From: Frankia nepalensis
Lineage (GTDB): Bacteria; Actinomycetota; Actinomycetes; Frankiales; Frankiaceae
Length of the DNA: 33,096 nt
Assembly (NCBI RefSeq): GCF_016786325.1
Contig: NZ_JADWYU010000104.1
Coordinates: 1-33,096, forward strand
Direction of reading: 5' to 3'
In this document: positions 30,093 to 33,096 of the stretch, in pieces
Position numbering within the stretch: position 1 is the first letter of the stretch
Layout of the letters: the number at the start of each line of letters is the position of its first letter
Notes under the pieces: model-generated
The model's database searches: none
What the model was told of the DNA's origin: nothing
What the model saw: the letters and a program-made list of their open reading frames with translations, nothing else
Translations under genes and position numbers: made by a program

Positions 30093-30986
30093 ATGACGAC
30101 CGACAGGACGGACGCCGAGCAGGGGCAGTCGCCGGCAGTGGCGGCGGCGGCGAGACGCGCCGAGCTGGCCGCGTTCCTGCGCAGCCAACGCGCCCGGCTG
30201 CGGCCGGCCGACGTCGGCCTGCCGTCCGGCGTGGGCCGGCGCCGCACCCCCGGGCTGCGCCGCGAGGAGGTCGCCGAGCTGTCCGGCATGTCGCACACCT
30301 GGTACACCTGGCTGGAGCAGGCCCGGCCCATCCCGGCGTCGGCGCAGGTCATCGACGCGCTGGCCCGCGCGCTGCGGCTGGATCCCGACCGGCATCGCCA
30401 CCTGCGGGTTCTCGCCGGCCTCCCGCTGCCGCCGGTCACGGCGCCCACCGAAGCGGCGGCTCCCCGGCTGCGGCGCCTGGTCGACGCGGCCGCCCCGAAC
30501 GCCGCGTCGCTCTACGACCGGTACTACGACTTCCTCGCGTGGAACGACGTCTACGTCCGGCTGCGGCACGACCCGGGCACGATGCCGCCGGAGCGGCGCA
30601 ACCTGCTGTGGATGATGTTCACCGACCTGGAGAACCGGCGGCGGATGACGAGCTGGGAGCCGGCCGCGCGCGCGGTGCTCAGCCAGTTCCGCGCCGCCGC
30701 CGGCCGGCGCCCCGACGACCCGCGCTTCGGCGAGCTGGTCTCGGCGCTCACCGGCGCCAGCCCCGAGTTCCGGCGCTGGTGGGCGAGCTATCCGGTGCGC
30801 GACTTCAAGCCGGCTACCATCGCGATCGACCATCCCGCGGCCGGTCGGATAGCCCTCGACCTGTACCAGCTCCGACCGGTCGAACACCCGGACCTGCTCC
30901 TCGTCCTGCAGGTCCCGGCGGGAGCCGAGGACGCCCGCCGGGTCCAGGCCCTGCTCGCGCCGCCGGGCCGGCGCGGCGACGGCTGA
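30093..30986 (+). CDS. XRE-family regulator with MmyB-like ligand domain
   Basis: 297 residues. ATG at 30093; GAGG lies about 10 nt upstream. Residues 22-85 carry the helix-turn-helix (AELAAFLRSQRARLRPADVG, RTPGLRREEVAELSGMSHTWYTW in two parts). The C-terminal two thirds (about 125-290) form the MmyB-like domain (LYDRYYDFLAWND, LLWMMFTDLENRRRM, FRRWWASYPVRDFKP and a HPAAGRIALDLYQL stretch), PAS-like, known to bind fatty acids in related proteins. Such regulators usually repress a neighbouring dehydrogenase gene; none is adjacent here. The divergent cupin is the nearest candidate target. Confidence 0.92.
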   Translation: MTTDRTDAEQGQSPAVAAAARRAELAAFLRSQRARLRPADVGLPSGVGRRRTPGLRREEVAELSGMSHTWYTWLEQARPIPASAQVIDALARALRLDPDRHRHLRVLAGLPLPPVTAPTEAAAPRLRRLVDAAAPNAASLYDRYYDFLAWNDVYVRLRHDPGTMPPERRNLLWMMFTDLENRRRMTSWEPAARAVLSQFRAAAGRRPDDPRFGELVSALTGASPEFRRWWASYPVRDFKPATIAIDHPAAGRIALDLYQLRPVEHPDLLLVLQVPAGAEDARRVQALLAPPGRRGDG

Positions 30987-31245
30987 CCCGGGCGCCCACC
31001 AGCGGCGCGGCGTCCGCCCCGTCCTCGCCGGCACCGCGTCGACTCCGTCCGTACTCGGCGCCGCGTCCGCGCGGGCGCCGCTCCCGGGCCGTCTCACATC
31101 GGCTGGCGGCGCGCCGTGAGAGGACTTTCACGGGCCCGAGACCGGTGACGGTGCGTGCCGTAACCAGGCCGCAGTGCACTGGGCGTCGACAGCGGCCCGC
31201 GCGCCCGCGCGCGGCCCGACGGACGTCCACTCCAGGCAGGGGATC
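30987..31245. other. Spacer before the globin gene
   Basis: About 260 bp. The globin frame is open back to 31174, but the good start is at 31246. The promoter presumably lies here; the stretch AGAGGACTTTCACGG (about 31118) is the only AT-richer patch. No strong hairpin seen after the XRE stop. Confidence 0.3.
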
Positions 31246-31665
31246 ATGAATCCAGACGAGATCCGACTGGTCCAGGAGACGTTCGGCGCCGTGGCGCCAG
31301 CGTCCGACGCGGTCGCCATCCTGTTCTACACCCGGCTGTTCGAGCTGGATCCCAGTCTGCGCGTGATGTTCCCGGACGACCTGGCCGAGCAGCGCGGAAA
31401 GCTCATGCACATGCTGGCCGTGGCCGTGAACGGCCTGTCCAGGCTCGACTCGATCGTGCCGGCGGTGCAGGCGCTCGGCGTGCGGCATGCCGGCTACGGC
31501 GTCACCGAGGCGCACTACGACACGGTCGGCGCCGCGTTGCTGGCAACGCTCGCCGAGGGTCTCGGGGATGCGTTCACGCCGCCGGTGAAGGACGCCTGGA
31601 CGAGCGCCTACACGCTGCTCGCCGACACCATGAAGAGCGCCGCCAGGCAGACGGCGCCGGCCTGA
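31246..31665 (+). CDS. Single-domain bacterial globin
   Basis: 139 residues. ATG at 31246 after GGCAGGGG. The start MNPDEIRLVQETFGAVAP, then ILFYTRLFELDPSLRVMF, the E helix with EQRGKLMHMLAVAV, and LGVRHAGYGVTEAHYDTVG with proximal His81 match the flavohemoglobin/Vitreoscilla hemoglobin class. Distal residues fit: Tyr28 at B10 and Gln49 at E7. No FAD/NAD reductase domain follows, so it is a single-domain globin for NO detoxification or oxygen handling, needing an external reductase. It appears monocistronic. Confidence 0.92.
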   Translation: MNPDEIRLVQETFGAVAPASDAVAILFYTRLFELDPSLRVMFPDDLAEQRGKLMHMLAVAVNGLSRLDSIVPAVQALGVRHAGYGVTEAHYDTVGAALLATLAEGLGDAFTPPVKDAWTSAYTLLADTMKSAARQTAPA

Positions 31666-32160
31666 GGCCCTTCCCGTCACCTTGACCGGGCGTTCGACCG
31701 CCGATTCGCGCACACTTCTGGCAATCTTGGACCCTCGGCGAGCCTGGCCGCTTCCTTGATCTTCAGATGTGTACGCCATCTGGCGATTTCTGCCCGCTTT
31801 GTCCCTGAATCTCGCACAGACCTGGCGATCTACCGGCGGACCGGGCTGGAATGGGCTGGAGATCGCGGGTTGTGTGCGCGGATCGGCGCTCCGGACTTCA
31901 CGCTCCGGGACCCGCGCCCGCAAGATCCAGAAGAAGCGCCTGGTAGGACTTCGTCGGGTCTCACGCCAGGTAGGGGCGCTGACCGCCGGACGACCGACCG
32001 TTCAAGCCCGCTACCCGTGCAGACGAAGAACGAAGATCGAGACTGTCACGCTTCCGAGGCCTTCGTACGCGCTGGCCGGAGCAACCCAACAAAGCCCTAC
32101 TAATGCAGCGCCAGTCAGGGTTCATCCGGTCTCGGACCCGCACTGTGGGCCGGTGCTGGC

Positions 32161-32312
32161 GAAGTGTCCGCAGTAGCGCGGGCTATGGACCGCGAATCAG
32201 CGGACAAGTCCGGGAGCGGTGGTGATCCGGGATGGTCAGGGCCGAGCCCGGGCCGGACCGCCGACCTGTCCGCGGATTCGCGGTCCATAGCCCGCGCTCT
32301 CGCTGACACTTC
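32161..32312. repeat. Long imperfect palindrome, second copy of the dispersed repeat
   Basis: Left arm 32161-32209 and right arm 32265-32312 are inverted copies of about 48 bp with only a few mismatches; they share GCGCGGGCTATGGACCGCGA. A spacer of 55 bp separates them. The outer ends (GAAGTGTCCGC, GACACTTC) and flanks (TGGGCCGGTGC left, CCCACGGGACGGG right) match the short copy at 21494-21600. It resembles a MITE- or REP-like element without its own gene. Confidence 0.8.
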
Positions 32313-32338
32313 GAGCACACCACCCACGGGACGGGGCC

Positions 32339-32383
32339 AGGCCTGGCGGGAGCAGGCCTGGCGGGAGCAGGCCTGGCGGGAGC
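32339..32383. repeat. Three tandem 15-bp repeats
   Basis: AGGCCTGGCGGGAGC is repeated three times perfectly, with a partial fourth unit, just right of the palindromic repeat. Non-coding. Confidence 0.85.
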
Positions 32384-32606
32384 AGGCGTCGACCCGCCCG
32401 ACCCCCGCCGGCCCGACCCCGCCGACCCGACCCCCGGTCGACGTCCACGGGAGCCCGCCGCGTTCGCGGCGGGCCCCTGCGTGTCCGCGCGGCCAGGAGC
32501 TCGCCCCGGGAGGGTTATCACGGCGAGAACAGGGAAATCGTTGATCACGATCGCCGAAAGTCGGCGCGGTGTTCCCCGCGGAACACGTCTGTTCTGGAGC
32601 GTTGAC

Positions 32607-32801
32607 ATGGGCCTGCGTTACACCCGTCGTCCCCGTTACGGTCCCTTTCACGTAAACGTCAGCGAGAACGGGGTGTCATCGGTCACGCTGAAACTCGGCC
32701 GCATCTCCTGGCGGGTCTGGTCGAAGAACCGGCGCCGCGGCCTGTCCAGCGTCGACCTTCCCGGCCCGTTCTCCTATCGGCGCGAGGGCTCCCGCCGGTA
32801 G
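32607..32801 (+). CDS. DUF4236-like small protein
   Basis: 64 residues. ATG at 32607 with GGAG 7 nt upstream. The sequence MGLRYTRRPRYGPFHVNVS, followed by ENGVSSVTLKLGRISW and LPGPFSYRREG, follows the DUF4236 plan (MGxRxRK, then N(L/V)SxxGVS, glycine-rich strand pair and a final PGxGxSY), although the glycine-rich part is altered. DUF4236 proteins are small, beta-rich, of unknown role, often fused to or beside other genes. Strong hairpin downstream. Confidence 0.65.
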   Translation: MGLRYTRRPRYGPFHVNVSENGVSSVTLKLGRISWRVWSKNRRRGLSSVDLPGPFSYRREGSRR

Positions 32802-32820
32802 CGGGCGCGCGACCTACGAC

Positions 32821-32855
32821 GCCGGCGGCCGGTCCCTTCCTGGCCGGCCGCCGGC
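32821..32855 (+). terminator. Strong terminator hairpin after DUF4236 gene
   Basis: GCCGGCGGCCGG (32821-32832) and CCGGCCGCCGGC (32844-32855) make a perfect 12-bp stem with an 11-nt loop, 20 bp after the stop. Confidence 0.75.
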
Positions 32856-32956
32856 CGGACGTGTCCGGGCCGGGCGATCGGGAAGACCCCTGGAGACCGG
32901 CGCGGCCCGCGCCAAGGGCCGCCCGCGACGGCCCCGGACCACGACTGCCCGGGGCC

Positions 32957-33096
32957 GCGACGGTTCGGTCGCGACGGTTCGGTCGCGACGGTTCGGTCGC
33001 GACGGTTCGGTCGCGACGATTCGGTCGCGACGATTCGGTCGCGACGATTCGGTCGCGACGATTCGGTCGCGACGATTCGGTCGCGACGATTCGGTC
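32957..33096. repeat. Ten-copy 14-bp tandem array at the window edge
   Basis: The unit GCGACGGTTCGGTC is repeated ten times without interruption up to the last base. The first four units read GGTTC and the last six GATTC; otherwise they are identical. Each junction creates TCGCGA. Being 14 bp, the unit is not a codon multiple, but neither strand gives a stop, so any frame reads through as a 14-residue period. Confidence 0.95.

Larger units (their letters stand above)
31666..32606. other. Long gene-free region with repeats
   Basis: About 940 bp. The left half (31680-32100) is lower in GC than its surroundings and gives no recognisable protein. CTGGCGAT recurs (31780 and 31840 area). The right half holds the long palindromic repeat (32161-32312) and a 15-bp tandem repeat. 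Frames through these repeats read as mirror-like peptides and are not credible genes. Confidence 0.5.

Noticed and set aside
29776-30096. 106-codon frame overlapping the XRE regulator start
   Set aside because: Low-complexity and repeat-derived with no good ribosome binding site; the ATGA overlap alone is weak support.
31756-32176. Two overlapping plus-strand frames in the lower-GC gene-free region
   Set aside because: No ribosome binding site, no codon bias and no recognisable motif in either frame.
32164-32544. Plus-strand frame through the long palindrome and the 15-bp repeats
   Set aside because: Its peptide is mirror-like (ARAMDRESAD and ADSRSIARALAD) because of the palindrome, with repeated AWREQ units; no start signal or homology plan.
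32957-33096. CRISPR array
   Set aside because: The 14-bp units are directly adjacent with no spacers, so this is a simple tandem repeat.

Overview
The window is high-GC actinobacterial DNA. Proline/arginine-rich proteins, GTG starts, a mycothiol-type maleylpyruvate isomerase relic, a DHA2 exporter, an AfsR-type regulator, a P450 and an ECF42/DGPF pair all fit a soil or plant-associated actinomycete. The composition and gene mix make me think of Frankia or a relative, but that is inference. No rRNA, tRNA, CRISPR array, phage module or intact transposase was seen. The window opens inside a gene and closes inside a perfectly phased 14-bp tandem array, so the right edge may be a repeat-limited contig end.

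Layout. 1-2.7 kb: the 5' end of a MoxR-type AAA+ ATPase gene (minus) diverges from a large HEAT-repeat protein gene. 3.2-5.6 kb (minus): a secreted YVTN beta-propeller protein, then a compact set of a possible 24-residue membrane peptide, a 75-residue one-helix protein and a lipoprotein (last two overlap as GTGA). 5.9-7.5 kb: a DGPF/YCII protein and an ECF42 sigma factor overlap as GTGA, behind a promoter that looks like the one this sigma factor recognises. 8.1-11.5 kb: a small unknown protein, a Pro/Thr-linker lipoprotein, a 5'-truncated mycothiol-dependent isomerase relic and a DUF488 protein. 11.7-13.4 kb: a DrrA/DrrB-like ABC exporter. 13.4-16.6 kb (minus): a 1039-residue AfsR/SARP regulator. 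16.6-19.3 kb: an LLM-class flavin oxidoreductase translationally coupled to a GH13 trehalose-synthase-like enzyme.

19.4-20.7 kb (minus): a Panacea/DUF4065 protein followed by a Fic protein, a likely toxin-antitoxin pair. 20.7-21.7 kb is gene debris: a frameshifted fragment of the HEAT gene's 3' end lies here, about 18.7 kb from its source, next to one copy of a palindromic repeat whose larger relative sits at 32.16 kb. 21.8-22.3 kb: an Excalibur-domain membrane protein with a strong terminator. 22.6-27.5 kb: a YihY/BrkB membrane protein and a DHA2 exporter (ATGA overlap) diverge from a TetR regulator and a P450. Two identical-half-site operators, 17 bp apart, lie between them. 27.6-29.7 kb (minus): AHSA1 protein, ArsR regulator and SRPBCC protein, with two operators bracketing a readable promoter, then a cupin. 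30.1-32.8 kb: an XRE/MmyB-type regulator, a single-domain globin, about 940 bp of gene-free repeat-rich DNA, and a DUF4236 protein.

The window is mostly small self-regulated modules (ECF42, TetR, ArsR) plus export, redox and stress genes. Short in-frame or intergenic tandem repeats (7, 9, 14, 15 and 16 bp) recur, which points to frequent replication slippage.
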